From: an uncultured Lachnospiraceae bacterium
GTDB lineage: Bacteria; Bacillota; Clostridia; Lachnospirales; Lachnospiraceae
Direction: 5' to 3'
Assembly (NCBI GenBank): GCA_900319245.1
Contig: ONNQ01000001.1
Location: 1-64,000, forward strand
Length of the DNA: 64,000 bases
Position numbers and translations under genes: made by a program. A model generated the notes under the pieces. The model was not told where the DNA came from. It saw only the letters and a list, made by a program, of their open reading frames with translations, and did not search any database. This document shows positions 63,516 through 64,000 of this stretch, piece after piece (the first letter of the stretch is position 1; each line of letters opens with the position of its first letter).

Positions 63516-64000
63516 ATGAAGAGATTAGCAGCAATGATAGCGCTTATGCTGACAACGCTTACGATCGCCTCTTGCGGTGGTAAGCAGACAGCAGCTGAAC
63601 CCGCAACTGAAGCGGCAACAAGCACTGCAGGAGAGGCAGCTGCAGAGACAGCGAATGAAGCAGAGGCAGCGGATGAAGCGGCGACCGATGACGAGGTACA
63701 GGCACCGGCGCTGGCGCTTCCGGACGGTTACTACACAGCGGATTTCAAGACGGACGGCAGTATGTTCCACGTCAATGAGGCGAAGGACGGAAAAGGTATC
63801 CTTACCGTAAAGGACGGTGAGATGACGATCCATATCGTGATGCCCTCGAAGAATGTCGTAAATCTTTTCCGGGGATCAGCGGAAGACGCACAGAAGGATG
63901 GCGCAGAGCTCATTCAGCCGAAGGTTGAGGAAGTCACATACAGCGACGGCACGACGGAAGAGGTGAACAGCTTTGACGTTTCTGTGCCCTATCTGAATCA
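63516..64000 (+). CDS. Lipoprotein, probably cobalamin-controlled uptake, 3' end outside window
   Basis: The first 161 codons are in the window. Signal peptide MKRLAAMIALML.. ends with lipobox IASC (Cys20). An Ala/Glu/Thr-rich linker (to about residue 70) follows, then a beta-rich domain starting LPDGYYTADFKTDGSMF with VVNLFRGSAEDAQKDGA and TYSDGTTEEVNSFDV. I recall similar domains near metal-complex or corrinoid ABC transporters in Clostridia, but have not verified this. AAGGAGGAG precedes the ATG. Being behind a cobalamin riboswitch, it is most likely part of B12 or cobalt-chelate acquisition. Confidence 0.85.
   Translation, partial: MKRLAAMIALMLTTLTIASCGGKQTAAEPATEAATSTAGEAAAETANEAEAADEAATDDEVQAPALALPDGYYTADFKTDGSMFHVNEAKDGKGILTVKDGEMTIHIVMPSKNVVNLFRGSAEDAQKDGAELIQPKVEEVTYSDGTTEEVNSFDVSVPYLN

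Overview
The window reads as chromosome of a moderately GC-rich anaerobic Firmicute, most likely Clostridia of the Lachnospiraceae type. This is an inference from gene content: a butyryl-CoA:acetate CoA-transferase-like gene, MetH with its activation domain on a separate gene, LarB/LarC, two YfhO-family membrane proteins, an NlpC/P60 protein with a Gly/Asp repeat, strong AGGAGG ribosome sites and TTGACA/TATAAT promoters. There is no phage, insertion sequence, conjugative element or CRISPR array.

Layout. 1-970: 3' end of a 23S rRNA gene and seven tRNA genes, with no 5S gene between 23S and tRNA-Asp. 1.1-9.3 kb: two large membrane proteins, MTA/SAH nucleosidase, a histidine kinase/response regulator pair and an RsuA-type pseudouridine synthase. 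9.4-20.3 kb: a lipoprotein, a polysaccharide deacetylase, the split B12-dependent methionine synthase, deoC, trxA/trxB and the CoA-transferase. 20.3-27.8 kb: a candidate small RNA, a second two-component system, an NlpC/P60 hydrolase, a YfhO protein and a 61-aa gene followed by a very structured RNA end. 27.9-36.6 kb: Tex, a domain-permuted GH3 glucosidase with a ROK kinase, and two divergent membrane glycosyltransferase-like proteins. 36.6-46.7 kb: dapA, a Bax-inhibitor-1 protein, serA with three followers, a HAD phosphatase, larB-larC, an ECF-like sigma factor and an anti-sigma-like ATPase. 46.9-57.5 kb: a small leader-like protein with malic enzyme, galK, an acyltransferase with an XRE-AbrB fusion regulator, an AraC regulator, glycogen phosphorylase, two MgtC/SapB proteins and a lysozyme-like protein. 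57.6-64 kb: an FAD-linked hydroxyacid oxidase, a sodium:solute symporter and a D-2-hydroxyacid dehydrogenase around a three-site operator, an XRE-Uma2 fusion with its own operator-promoter, and a cobalamin riboswitch leading into a lipoprotein cut by the window end.

How it fits together. Most genes are housekeeping or metabolic. B12 appears twice: MetH uses it, and the riboswitch at the end probably controls its uptake. Oxidation of 2-hydroxyacids is a second theme: the oxidase, symporter and dehydrogenase at the right end, with LarB/LarC for the lactate racemase cofactor elsewhere. Cell-envelope genes are spread throughout. I do not see one obvious new multi-gene system. The least explained elements are the structured RNA and small gene at 27.45-27.80 kb, the candidate RNA at 20.42-20.60 kb, the XRE-Uma2 gene with its operator, the triple TTTAAA operator at 60.8 kb, and the 73-aa leader-like protein at 46.9 kb. 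Functional calls come from reading the protein sequences; no database search was run.
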